NCBI GenBank assembly: GCA_006739055.1
Contig: AP019702.1
Location: 1 to 64,000, forward strand
Source of the DNA: Allostella vacuolata
Lineage (GTDB): Bacteria; Pseudomonadota; Alphaproteobacteria; ATCC43930; Allostellaceae
Direction of reading: 5' to 3'
DNA: 64,000 nucleotides
Position numbers and translations under genes: made by a program
Notes under the pieces: generated by a model
What the model was told of the DNA's origin: nothing
Seen by the model: the letters and a program-made list of their open reading frames with translations, nothing else
Databases searched by the model: none
Shown: positions 37,779 to 48,326 of the stretch, piece by piece
How the letters are laid out: every line of letters starts with the position of its first letter
How positions within the stretch are numbered: position 1 is the first letter of the stretch

Positions 37779-38777
37779 ATGAGGACTCTGGCCAGGCGCC
37801 TCGCCGCGCCGCTGGCAATTCTGGCGACCGTCCTGCTGGCCGCCGCCACCGGGGCCCAGGCCCAGGCGCTGCAGAAGGTGACGATCCAGCTCGCGCTGGC
37901 GCCGGCCGGTACGACGGCCGCGCTGTTCCTGGCCGAGGCCAAGGGCTGGAACCGCGAGGCCGGCATCGAGGCCGAGATCCGCGACGGCCGTGGCAGCATG
38001 GCCAGCATCCAGCTGGTCGCCGCCGGCCAGGTCGATATCGGCACCGGCGGGCTGGGCGCCATGGCGGTCGCCAAGAGCAGGGGCGCGCCGCTCATGTCCA
38101 TCGCCGGGCTGTCGCGGCGCACCGACCTCGGCGTGCTGGTCGATGCCGCCGGGCCGATCAGGACGGTGGCCGACCTGCGCGGCAAGCGCCTGCTGCTGTT
38201 CGCCGCCAGCCCCTGGGTCCCCTATCTCGACAGCTTCCTCAAGAGCGGCGGGCTGACGCGCAACGACCTCACCATCGTCTTCCTCGACGCGGGCGCCTTC
38301 AATGCCGCCTATGCGGCGGGCCAGGCCGACGGCGTCATGAGCATCGGCCCCTACGTCCTGCCGATCATCGGCGACCGCCGCCCCTCGCGCGTCATCGACG
38401 CCGCCGACTACGGCGTGTCCTCGCCTGGCACCGGCCTCTATGTCCGCGAGGAGCTGGTCCAGACGTCGCCGCAGATGCTGGATCGCTTCGTCAAGAACCA
38501 GATCCGGGCCTGGAACCACATCTTTGCCGGCCATGCCGACGAGGCCGTGGCCGCGATCGTCGCGGCCAGGCCGAACGCGAAGCTGAACCCGGAGATCCTG
38601 AAGGGCCAGATCGCCGCCTACCGGCCCTATTTCGACACGCCCAACACCAAGGGCAAGCCGATCGGCTGGCAGTCCGAAGAGGACTGGAAGGAAACGATCC
38701 GCTCGGGCGAGGCGGCCGGGCTGCTGAAGCCCGGCTACAAGCCGTCCGATTTCTTCACCAACCAGTTCGTCGAATAG
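37779..38777 (+). CDS. NMT1/TauA-type ABC substrate-binding protein
   Basis: A 332-residue periplasmic receptor. It has a signal peptide (about 1-29, ending GAQAQA), then the NMT1/THI5-like fold: TIQLALAPAGTTAALFLAEAKGWNREAGIEAEIRDGRGSMASIQLVAAGQVDIGTGG. Ligands in this group are sulfonates, thiamine precursors, nitrate or aromatic acids; nothing singles out one here. GGGAGAACAGGG precedes the ATG. It ends the oxygenase-ABC operon; a hairpin follows 11 bases after the stop. Confidence 0.92.
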   Translation: MRTLARRLAAPLAILATVLLAAATGAQAQALQKVTIQLALAPAGTTAALFLAEAKGWNREAGIEAEIRDGRGSMASIQLVAAGQVDIGTGGLGAMAVAKSRGAPLMSIAGLSRRTDLGVLVDAAGPIRTVADLRGKRLLLFAASPWVPYLDSFLKSGGLTRNDLTIVFLDAGAFNAAYAAGQADGVMSIGPYVLPIIGDRRPSRVIDAADYGVSSPGTGLYVREELVQTSPQMLDRFVKNQIRAWNHIFAGHADEAVAAIVAARPNAKLNPEILKGQIAAYRPYFDTPNTKGKPIGWQSEEDWKETIRSGEAAGLLKPGYKPSDFFTNQFVE

Positions 38778-38788
38778 ACCCTGCGACC

Positions 38789-38820
38789 GGCCGCCCCGGC
38801 ATCGCATCGCCGGGGCGGCC
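38789..38820 (+). terminator. Hairpin terminator after the oxygenase-ABC operon
   Basis: A perfect 12-base-pair stem GGCCGCCCCGGC / GCCGGGGCGGCC with an 8-base loop starts 11 bases after the binding-protein stop. No T-run follows, as is common in high-GC genomes. The next gene begins at 38889. Confidence 0.7.
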
Positions 38821-38888
38821 GAATCCTCCGCCCTGCCGTCCCCGCGTTCGGGTAGACTGCGCCGTCGGCAACGGTTGGGGGCAGGGGC

Positions 38889-39833
<945 letters not shown>

Positions 39834-39867
39834 CGCCATCACCACGGAAGGCATCGGCGGCATTGCC

Positions 39868-40293
39868 ATGGAATTCTGGCACTGGCTCAGCCTGGGCGGG
39901 CTCCTCGTCGCCGTCGAGATCCTTGCTCCCGGCGTCTATTTCCTGTGGCTCGGCATCGCCGCGATCCTCACCGGCGGGGTTGCCTGGCTGTGGCCGGACC
40001 TGCACTGGCAGATCCAGGTGCTGCTGTTCGCGCTCTTCTGCGTGGGCGACGTCGTCCTGTCGCGGCGCTGGATGCGCGCCCGCCCGGCGGTGACCGACCA
40101 GCCGCACCTCAACCGCCGCGGCGAGCACTATGTCGGGCGCCTGCTCACCCTGGACCAGCCGATCGTCGACGGGGTCGGCCGTGCCCATGTCGAGGACACG
40201 ATGTGGCGCATCGCCGGCCCCGACCTGCCGGCCGGCTCCCGCGTCCGCGTGATCGGCGTCGAGGGTGCGACCCTGCGGGTCGAACGGGCATAG
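39868..40293 (+). CDS. NfeD-like membrane protein
   Basis: A 141-residue NfeD1-type protein. It has two or three membrane helices (FWHWLSLGGLLVAVEILAPGVYFLWLGIAAILTGGVAWL, then a short one) and a C-terminal OB-fold domain (VGRLLTLDQPIVDGVGRAHVEDTMWRIAGPDLPAGSRVRVIGVEGATLRVE). It partners the upstream SPFH protein in membrane organisation. No protease domain is present. Confidence 0.92.
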   Translation: MEFWHWLSLGGLLVAVEILAPGVYFLWLGIAAILTGGVAWLWPDLHWQIQVLLFALFCVGDVVLSRRWMRARPAVTDQPHLNRRGEHYVGRLLTLDQPIVDGVGRAHVEDTMWRIAGPDLPAGSRVRVIGVEGATLRVERA

Positions 40294-40306
40294 CCGCCCG
40301 CCACGG

Positions 40307-40948
40307 TCAGGGCGGGCCTGCGTCCCCGGCCGGTTGCCGCCGGCGATAGTGGCGGCGGGCCTTGGCCCGGTTGCCGCAGTCGGCCATGGAGCACCAGCGC
40401 CGGCCGCGGCCCCGGGCGGGGTCGATGAACATCCAGCCGCAGCGCGCATCGCCGCAGCACCGCACCCGCGCCGCCCGCCCGGAAACCAGCAGTTCGGCCG
40501 CGTCGCGGGCGATCGCCGCCAACGGCGCCGCCAGCGGGTCGGCGGGATCGTCCGACCAGGCGATCCCGGCCGGCGTGCGCTGCAGCCGGGCCGGGCCACC
40601 CGCCAGCGCCAGCATCCGGTTGAGGAGCGTCAGGTCGCCGCCCGGGGGCGCGGCATCCGGGTCGAGCAGGCGGGCAATCGCCTGCCGCAGATCGATCGCC
40701 GCATCCAGCCACCGGGCGGCGTCCGCCGGCCGCGCCGCCGCTTCCGCCAGCAGGGCGGCGCTTCCCGCCGCCGGCAGGGCGCCGGCATGGCCGGACCAAA
40801 GCGCGAGCTCGCGATAGCTGGTCAGGCGCTCGCCCGCCGCGGCCGGGTCCCCCCGCCATTCCACCGTGTTGACGAAATCGAGCGCGAGCGCGCCGCCCAC
40901 CAGCTTGGGCGGGGTCTCGGCGTAGGACGGAAGCGGGGGCGACAGCAT
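40307..40948 (-). CDS. CGNR zinc-finger transcriptional regulator (ABATE domain)
   Basis: A 213-residue protein. The N-terminal ABATE-like domain (GGALALDFVNTVEWRG) is followed by a helical middle and a C-terminal CGNR zinc ribbon, RCCGDARCGWMFIDPARGRGRRWCSMADCGNRAKARRHYRRR, whose Cys pairs are intact. CGNR proteins are thought to bind DNA, and stress-response roles are proposed. I chose the ATG at 40948 because the conserved part begins soon after it. It is divergent from azlC, with a 16-base near-palindrome 4 bases upstream of its start, which suggests autoregulation and control of azlCD. Confidence 0.87.
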   Translation of the reverse strand: MLSPPLPSYAETPPKLVGGALALDFVNTVEWRGDPAAAGERLTSYRELALWSGHAGALPAAGSAALLAEAAARPADAARWLDAAIDLRQAIARLLDPDAAPPGGDLTLLNRMLALAGGPARLQRTPAGIAWSDDPADPLAAPLAAIARDAAELLVSGRAARVRCCGDARCGWMFIDPARGRGRRWCSMADCGNRAKARRHYRRRQPAGDAGPP

Positions 40949-40952
40949 GGCT

Positions 40953-40968
40953 AACCATCTAGACGGTT
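40953..40968. promoter_or_regulatory. Near-perfect palindrome, candidate CGNR operator
   Basis: AACCATCTAGACGGTT is a 16-base inverted repeat with a single mismatched symmetric pair, centred on CTAG. It sits just before the CGNR gene start (40948) in the 75-base gap facing azlC (41024). It overlaps a TTGACA hexamer (40967-40972) pointing towards azlC. In the other direction TTGCCG-N17-TAGATG could drive an almost leaderless CGNR transcript. Binding by the CGNR protein is inferred from position only. Confidence 0.45.
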
Positions 40969-41023
40969 GACATCGGGCCGGCAACCATCGAGCCTGAATA
41001 ACTGTTTAAAAGGTTACCATGCG

Positions 41024-41731
41024 ATGACGGTTTCCTTCACCCGGCACGGGCTGCGGCATGGCATGCGGCGAAGCTGGCCGCTGGCGGTGGGCTCCTTCGC
41101 CTACGGGATCGGCTTCGGCGCGATGGCCGACCAGGCCGGCCTCGCCTGGTCGGAGGCGGTGGCGATGAGCGCCCTGGTCTATGCCGGTGCCGCGCAGATC
41201 GTGGCGCTCGGCATCTGGTCCGATCCGATCCCCCTGCTGGCCGTGTGGCTCGGGGTCTTCGCGGTCAATGCCCGCTATGTGCTGCTGGGGGCGACCTTGC
41301 GGCCGTGGCTGGCCGGCCTGGCCGCGCATCGCAGCTACGCGACGCTGGGCCTGATCAGCGACGGGACCTGGGCGATGGCGCTCCGCGAGCGTACGGCAGG
41401 GCGCGACGACGCCGCGTTCCTGGTCGGCAGCGGCCTGGCGCTGTGGGTCGCCTGGGTCTCGTCCACCGGCGTCGGCCACGCGCTGGGTGCGGTGGTGGGC
41501 GAGCCGCGCCGCCTCGGCCTGGACTTCCTGTTGCCCGCCTTCTGCGCGGTGATGGCCGTGGCGCTGTGGCGCGGCCGCCGCGACGCGGCGCCGGTGCTGG
41601 CCGGGGCCGGTGCCGCGGCGCTGGTCGCGCACCTGGCCGCCGGGCCCTGGCACGTCGTCGCGGGCGTGCTCGCCGGCGGTGCCATCGCGGCGGTCCGGGC
41701 GCCGAACGGGAGCGGCACCCATGGCGCCTGA
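41024..41731 (+). CDS. azlC: Branched-chain amino acid exporter large subunit AzlC
   Basis: A 235-residue AzlC-family membrane protein with about six helices. It contains GLRHGMRRSWPLAVGSFAYGIGFGAMADQAGLAWSEAVAMSALVYAGAAQIVALG, the hallmark of LIV-E exporters. With AzlD it exports leucine, isoleucine, valine or analogues. I chose the ATG at 41024 because AAAAGG precedes it. Its 3' end overlaps azlD by 11 bases. Confidence 0.93.
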   Translation: MTVSFTRHGLRHGMRRSWPLAVGSFAYGIGFGAMADQAGLAWSEAVAMSALVYAGAAQIVALGIWSDPIPLLAVWLGVFAVNARYVLLGATLRPWLAGLAAHRSYATLGLISDGTWAMALRERTAGRDDAAFLVGSGLALWVAWVSSTGVGHALGAVVGEPRRLGLDFLLPAFCAVMAVALWRGRRDAAPVLAGAGAAALVAHLAAGPWHVVAGVLAGGAIAAVRAPNGSGTHGA

Positions 41732-42020
41732 GGTCCTCCTCGCCATCCTTGGAATGGCCGTCGCCTCCTATCTCTGCCGGGCCGGGGGCTACTGGGCGAT
41801 GGGCTTCGTTCCCATCACCCCGCGTCTGCGGGCGGTCCTCGATGCGGTGCCGATCGCGGTCATGGCGGCGATCCTGGCGCCGATCGCCACCACGGCCGGC
41901 CCTGCGGAAGCCGCGGGCCTGGTCGTGGCGCTGGCGGCGATGCGCCTCGCCGGCAATGACCTGGTGGCGGTCATCGGCGGCGTTGCGGCGGTGGCGCTGG
42001 TCCGTGCAGTCGCGGCATGA
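41721..42020 (+). CDS. azlD: Branched-chain amino acid exporter small subunit AzlD
   Basis: A 99-residue AzlD-family membrane protein with about three helices (LLAILGMAVASYLCRAGGYWAMGFVPITPRLRAVLDAVPIAVMAAILAPIA). It overlaps azlC by 11 bases and is the obligate partner of AzlC. The ATG at 41721 gives the usual short N-terminus. Confidence 0.92.
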   Translation: MAPEVLLAILGMAVASYLCRAGGYWAMGFVPITPRLRAVLDAVPIAVMAAILAPIATTAGPAEAAGLVVALAAMRLAGNDLVAVIGGVAAVALVRAVAA

Positions 42021-42047
42021 TCGCGGTTCGCGAACGGAGGTGCGGCG

Positions 42048-43259
42048 ATTCCCAAGGACAAACTATCGGCGGCCGAAGCGCGGCGCATCGCACTGGCGGC
42101 CCAGGGCTTCGCCGACGCCCGGCCGTCCGCGCCGGTCGATGCGCGCCACGTCCGCCGGGTGCTGGACCGGGTCGGCCTGTTGCAGATCGATTCGGTCAAT
42201 GTCCTGGTGCGTTCGCACTACCTGCCGCTGCATGCCCGGCTCGGCGGCTACCCGACCGGCCTGCTCGACCGTCTGGCCTACGACCGCAAGCGCAGCCTGT
42301 TCGAGTATTGGGGGCACGAAGCCTCGCTGATGCCGCTTGCCCTGCAGCCGCTGATGCGCTGGCGGATGGAGCGCGCCTGGCGCGGCGAGGGGCTCTATGG
42401 CGGCCTGGCCCGCTTCGGGCTGGAGAAGGCCGACTATGTCCGTCGGGTGCTGGACGAGATCACCGACCGCGGGCCTCTGGCCGCGGGCGAGCTGTCGGAC
42501 GGCAGCCGTGGCGAGGGCGGCTGGTGGGGCTGGAGCGACGGCAAGCGGGCGCTGGAGTTCCTGTTCTGGGCCGGCCGGGTGACCACCGCCGGGCGCCGCC
42601 ACTTCGAGCGCATCTACGACCTGCCGGAGCGGGTGCTGCCGGCGGCCGTCCTGGCGGCCGAGACGCCGGCGGTGGATGCCGCGCAGCGCGACCTGCTGCG
42701 GATCTCGGCCACGGCGCTCGGCGTCGCGACCGAGCGTGACCTGCGCGACTATTTCCGCCTGCCGGTCGCCGATGCGCGTGCCCGGCTCGAGGAGCTGGTC
42801 GAGGCGGGCGAGCTCCTGCCGGTGGCGGTCGAGGGCTGGGAGAAGCCCGGGTTCCTCCATCGCGAGGCCCGCCTGCCCCGGCAGATCCGCGCGGCCGCCC
42901 TGCTGTCTCCGTTCGATTCCCTGATCTGGGAACGGGACCGGACGGAGCGGCTGTTCGATTTCCACTATCGCCTGGCCTTCTACACCCCGGCCGAGCGGCG
43001 GACCCATGGCTACTATGTCCTGCCGTTCCTGCTCGGCGACCGCCTGGTCGCCCGGGTCGACCTGAAGGCCGACCGGGCCGGAAGCCGCCTGCTGGTGCTG
43101 GCCGCCCACGGGGAGGCCAGCATCGACCCCGCCATGGTGGCTCCGGCGCTGCACGCCGAACTCGGTTCGCTGGCCGGATGGCTCGGCCTCGGCAGCGTCT
43201 CGATCGCGCCCCAGGGCGAACTCGCCCCGGCCCTGGCCCGGATGCAGGGAGCGGCCTGA
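42048..43259 (+). CDS. YcaQ-like winged-helix DNA glycosylase family protein, apparent ATT start
   Basis: The protein matches the HTH_42/YcaQ (AlkX) family, whose studied members unhook DNA interstrand crosslinks. Visible features are the N-terminal LSAAEARRIALAAQGFADARP, the QID-type motif GLLQIDSVNVLVRSHYLPLHARLG, YWGHEASLMP, and late SPFDSLIWERDRTERLFDF and LVARVDLKADR. The conserved region begins before the first in-frame ATG (42159). From the in-frame stop at 42018 to the domain there is no ATG, GTG or TTG. ATT at 42048 has ACGGAGG 8 bases upstream, so I propose it as the start (403 residues). A sequencing error is the alternative. Confidence 0.85.
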   Translation: MPKDKLSAAEARRIALAAQGFADARPSAPVDARHVRRVLDRVGLLQIDSVNVLVRSHYLPLHARLGGYPTGLLDRLAYDRKRSLFEYWGHEASLMPLALQPLMRWRMERAWRGEGLYGGLARFGLEKADYVRRVLDEITDRGPLAAGELSDGSRGEGGWWGWSDGKRALEFLFWAGRVTTAGRRHFERIYDLPERVLPAAVLAAETPAVDAAQRDLLRISATALGVATERDLRDYFRLPVADARARLEELVEAGELLPVAVEGWEKPGFLHREARLPRQIRAAALLSPFDSLIWERDRTERLFDFHYRLAFYTPAERRTHGYYVLPFLLGDRLVARVDLKADRAGSRLLVLAAHGEASIDPAMVAPALHAELGSLAGWLGLGSVSIAPQGELAPALARMQGAA

Positions 43260-43708
43260 TGGGAAATGCGCTCGTGCCGGAACTGTACTGCACCGACATC
43301 GCCCGGAGCCTGGCGTTCTATGTCGGCGTGCTGGGATTCCAGGTGCGCTATGCGCGTCCGGAGGAGGGCTTCGCCTACCTGGAACGGGACGGCGCGGAGC
43401 TGATGCTGGACGCCCTGGCGCAGGCGCCGGAATCGGGCAGCCGGACCTGGCTGGCGGGGCCGGTCGCGCATCCGTTCGGGCGCGGCATCAACCTGCAGAT
43501 CCGGGCCGTGGACGTCGACGCCCTCCAGGAGGCTGCGATCGCCGCCGGCGCCCGGATCTTCCTGGCGATGGAGGAACGCTGGTACCGGGCCGGCGACCGG
43601 GAGGTCGGCAACCGTCAGTTCATCGTCCTCGATCCGGACGGCTACCTGCTCCGCTTCTACCAGGACCTGGGCGAGCGTCCCATGCCCGCGGCTGCGACGA
43701 CCGGCTAG
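43259..43708 (+). CDS. Glyoxalase/bleomycin-resistance fold protein
   Basis: A 149-residue VOC-superfamily protein: ALVPELYCTDIARSLAFYVGVLGFQVRYARPEEGFAYLERDGAELMLD and, at the end, RQFIVLDPDGYLLRFYQDLG. The arrangement resembles bleomycin-binding proteins more than glyoxalase I. Its ATG overlaps the YcaQ-like stop by one base (TGATG). If both genes are expressed together, protection from bleomycin-like or alkylating agents is a plausible shared theme, but this is inference. The 3' end overlaps the convergent DUF1223 gene by 4 bases. Confidence 0.87.
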   Translation: MGNALVPELYCTDIARSLAFYVGVLGFQVRYARPEEGFAYLERDGAELMLDALAQAPESGSRTWLAGPVAHPFGRGINLQIRAVDVDALQEAAIAAGARIFLAMEERWYRAGDREVGNRQFIVLDPDGYLLRFYQDLGERPMPAAATTG

Positions 43709-44439
43709 CTGGTCGGCGGCCGGATCATGGCGGCGCCGAGGATCGGCCCGAAACCCTTCTTCTGGACGATCACGGCGGCGCCCCGGTCCGCGTTCAGGAC
43801 ATCCGAGACGTAGGTGAGGCGGACGGCCTCCCCCATCCATTCGCCGATCGGCACGATGGAGCGGACGACATGGGTGTTGACGATCGACCGGCCGGAATTC
43901 TCGCCCTTGTCGACCACGGTCTTCCGCGTCCGCTCGAAGATGGCCAGCCAGACGACGGCGGGGGTGGCGGCATCGCCGGCGGGCAGGTCGGCGATGATGG
44001 TCGTACCATCCTGGTTCAGCGCAATCGGCAGGTGCGGCTTGATCGTGGCTTCGCGGATCAGCCGCTCCACCGCCTCGCGATCGGTGCCGACCGCCTGGGC
44101 TCGGCCATCGACCACCATCTGCGGGGTATAGACGTAGCGCAGGCCCATCGCCGCCTTGTAGCCGCGCTGCCGGGCCGAGTTCTCCGAGCGGCTGAACGGA
44201 TCGACCCAGCCCATGTAGTTCCAGTAGTCCACGTGCAGGGACAGCGCGATGACGTCGCCGCGGCCGGACAGCTCATGCAGGAACTTGTCGGCGGCCGGGC
44301 ACGACGAGCAGCCCTGGGAGGTGAACAGTTCCACCACGACCGGGCTCCGCTCGCCGGCGATGCCGGCCAGCGGCAGACCGCCAGCGGCGAGTGCCGCAGT
44401 CGCGGTGACGGAGCGGAGGAAGTGGCGACGGGTGACCAT
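43705..44439 (-). CDS. DUF1223 thioredoxin-like protein with Tat-type signal
   Basis: A 244-residue DUF1223 protein. The N-terminus has a twin-arginine pattern (TRRHFLRSVTATAALAAGG), then the thioredoxin-like core VVVELFTSQGCSSCPAADKFL with a CSSC motif at Cys44/Cys47, and the conserved LSLHVDYWNYMGWVDPFSRSENSARQRGY and YTPQMVVDGR. It probably acts in the periplasm as a thiol-disulfide protein with an unknown target. It lies downstream of acnA on the same strand but is separated from it by a strong hairpin. Confidence 0.88.
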   Translation of the reverse strand: MVTRRHFLRSVTATAALAAGGLPLAGIAGERSPVVVELFTSQGCSSCPAADKFLHELSGRGDVIALSLHVDYWNYMGWVDPFSRSENSARQRGYKAAMGLRYVYTPQMVVDGRAQAVGTDREAVERLIREATIKPHLPIALNQDGTTIIADLPAGDAATPAVVWLAIFERTRKTVVDKGENSGRSIVNTHVVRSIVPIGEWMGEAVRLTYVSDVLNADRGAAVIVQKKGFGPILGAAMIRPPTS

Positions 44440-44511
44440 GACGGCACCTTACGCCGGTCGGGCCCGGCTAGCGATTCAACCTGGCATCACGTCCGCGTGA
44501 CGCTCGCGTGT

Positions 44512-44544
44512 ACCGGCCGTCCGGATGGGGTCCGGACGGCCGGT
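44512..44544 (-). terminator. Strong hairpin terminator after acnA
   Basis: A perfect 14-base-pair stem ACCGGCCGTCCGGA / TCCGGACGGCCGGT with a 5-base loop starts 7 bases beyond the acnA stop. No T-run follows. It should separate acnA from the DUF1223 gene. Confidence 0.75.
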
Positions 44545-44551
44545 CACCCGA

Positions 44552-47238
<2,687 letters not shown>

Positions 47239-47245
<7 letters not shown>

Positions 47246-47303
47246 GTTATCTTTGTTTGCGTTCTACTCTCACGCTTATGGCGGTGTTTCTGGTTTTTTG
47301 ATT
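47239..47303. other. Possible decayed inverted adapter copy at an assembly join
   Basis: This AT-rich 65-base block is unlike the rest of the window. Its beginning aligns loosely with the reverse complement of the Tn5 mosaic end plus adapter (CTGTCTCTTATACACATCT): CGGGCACG then TTAT, with several T-to-G-like changes. Its end (TTTTGATT) mirrors the start of the adjoining P5 sequence. The length is close to the 70 bases of a full adapter. I read it as a low-quality inverted copy placed head to head with the clear adapter. If it is instead native, it is the acnA leader. Confidence 0.5.
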
Positions 47304-47373
47304 AACGCTACGGCGACCACCGAGATCTACACTATCCTCTTCGTCGGCAGCGTCAGATGGGTATAAGCGACAG
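47304..47373 (+). other. Illumina Nextera i5 adapter embedded in the assembly
   Basis: The 70 bases are P5 (47304-47332, with CGGCGACCACCGAGATCTAC intact), the 8-base i5 index TATCCTCT (47333-47340), the Nextera read-1 segment TCGTCGGCAGCGTC (47341-47354) and the Tn5 mosaic end (47355-47373). Only four substitutions separate it from the known oligonucleotide: two in P5 and two in the mosaic end. The order and length are exact. It is library-preparation sequence, not genome, and marks a false join or an untrimmed contig end. Confidence 0.97.
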
Positions 47374-47387
47374 AGCCCGGGCCGGGG

Positions 47388-47411
47388 CTGGCCGGCCCTC
47401 AGGCCGGCCAG
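47388..47411 (-). terminator. Hairpin after the small secreted-protein gene
   Basis: A perfect 10-base-pair stem CTGGCCGGCC / GGCCGGCCAG with a CTCA loop lies 17-40 bases beyond the stop of the 103-residue secreted-protein gene. The last genomic sequence before the adapter (47374-47389) holds another short GC inverted repeat. Confidence 0.6.
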
Positions 47412-47427
47412 AAGTGATCGAAAGGGC

Positions 47428-47739
47428 TCAGTAGCCGTTCCAGTCGCGCTTTTCGCGGTTGATGCGGTGGCTCTGGCGATTCTGCGCGTCGCGGATGCGC
47501 TGCCGCTCCCATCGGCTCACATGGCCGTCGGCCTTGGCCCGTCGCTCCATGCGGTGGACGCGGCGCTGGCCCTGGTCGAGCTTCCAGGCCTCCTGTGCCG
47601 ACAGGGTGCCCGAGCGGTAGCCCTGCTCGATCCGGCGGTCCTGGATCGCCTGGCGGCGATCGATGCCGGGCGTGCCCGACTGGGCGAAGGCCGGCGCGGC
47701 GATGGCGGTCAAGAGGACCGCCGCAAGAATCGAACGCAT
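47428..47739 (-). CDS. Small secreted Arg/Gln-rich protein of unknown function
   Basis: A 103-residue protein with a signal peptide (MRSILAAVLLTAIAAPAFAQ) and a very basic, Arg- and Gln-rich mature part (IDRRQAIQDRRIEQGYRSGTLSAQEAWKLDQGQRRVHRMERRAKADGHVSRWERQRIRDAQNRQSHRINREKRDWNGY). I chose the ATG at 47739 because AGAGGAGCC precedes it. Similar small exported proteins occur in alphaproteobacteria without known function; the TLSAQEAWKLDQGQRRV segment suggests helical repeats. No cysteine or enzymatic motif is visible. I see nothing convincing in the 179 bases between it and the Rieske gene. Confidence 0.78.
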   Translation of the reverse strand: MRSILAAVLLTAIAAPAFAQSGTPGIDRRQAIQDRRIEQGYRSGTLSAQEAWKLDQGQRRVHRMERRAKADGHVSRWERQRIRDAQNRQSHRINREKRDWNGY

Positions 47740-47918
47740 TTCTGGCTCCTCTGAAAGAGACGGATGCGATGCACCTCTCATTCTCAATCAACGGAGCGGT
47801 GGTTCGGTTCCTGGGTCCCCATCCGAGCTCCTGCGCGGCGGCCCGCCGGCAGGCTGTCGAAGAACGCGCCGGCCCCTGGGGGATGCAGCTTGTTCTCAAG
47901 GCCGTCCGCGAAACCCCT

Positions 47919-48326
47919 TCAACAGCCTGCCGGGCCGGCCGGCTCCCCGACGGGCAGCAGCAGGATTTCCTCGCCCTCCTCGATCACCGGGACCGCCTCC
48001 AGTGCCAGGCCGCGGCAGGGTCCGCGCAGGCACATGCCGTCCTCGACCTCGAACAGCGCGCCATGCGTCGCGCAGATCAGGAAGCGGCCGTCGTTGGTGA
48101 AGAAGCGGTCCGGCATCCAGTCGAGCGGGGTGCCGGCATGGGGGCAGGAGTTGACGTAGCCATAGATCCGCCCCTCCTTGCGCACGACGAACACCTCGCG
48201 CTTCTGCCGGCCCTCGCCCAGGACGAAGCCCTTGCCGGCCGCCTCGGCAATGTCTGCCGCCCGGCAGAGCACCTGCCGCCCGGTGTCGGCGGCGATTTCC
48301 TGGTTCATCCCCTGGTCGTCGCTCAT
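47919..48326 (-). CDS. Rieske [2Fe-2S] ferredoxin-like protein
   Basis: A 135-residue small Rieske protein. Cluster ligands are Cys61-x-His63 (SCPHAGTPLDW) and Cys85-x2-His88 (ICATHGALFE). It resembles the ferredoxin components of dioxygenases or NirD-like proteins and would carry electrons in the cytosol. The ATG at 48326 overlaps the EVE gene stop by four bases; a second ATG lies six codons later. No partner oxygenase adjoins it, although a PhyH oxygenase lies two genes upstream. Confidence 0.9.
   Translation of the reverse strand: MSDDQGMNQEIAADTGRQVLCRAADIAEAAGKGFVLGEGRQKREVFVVRKEGRIYGYVNSCPHAGTPLDWMPDRFFTNDGRFLICATHGALFEVEDGMCLRGPCRGLALEAVPVIEEGEEILLLPVGEPAGPAGC

Noticed and set aside
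47246-47303. AT-rich segment upstream of acnA as a promoter or small RNA
   Set aside because: It adjoins a sequencing adapter and resembles a decayed inverted adapter, so biological meaning cannot be claimed.
47399-47899. 166-codon frame overlapping the small secreted-protein gene
   Set aside because: It is Pro/Arg-rich and out of frame with the signal-peptide gene, which has a good ribosome site.
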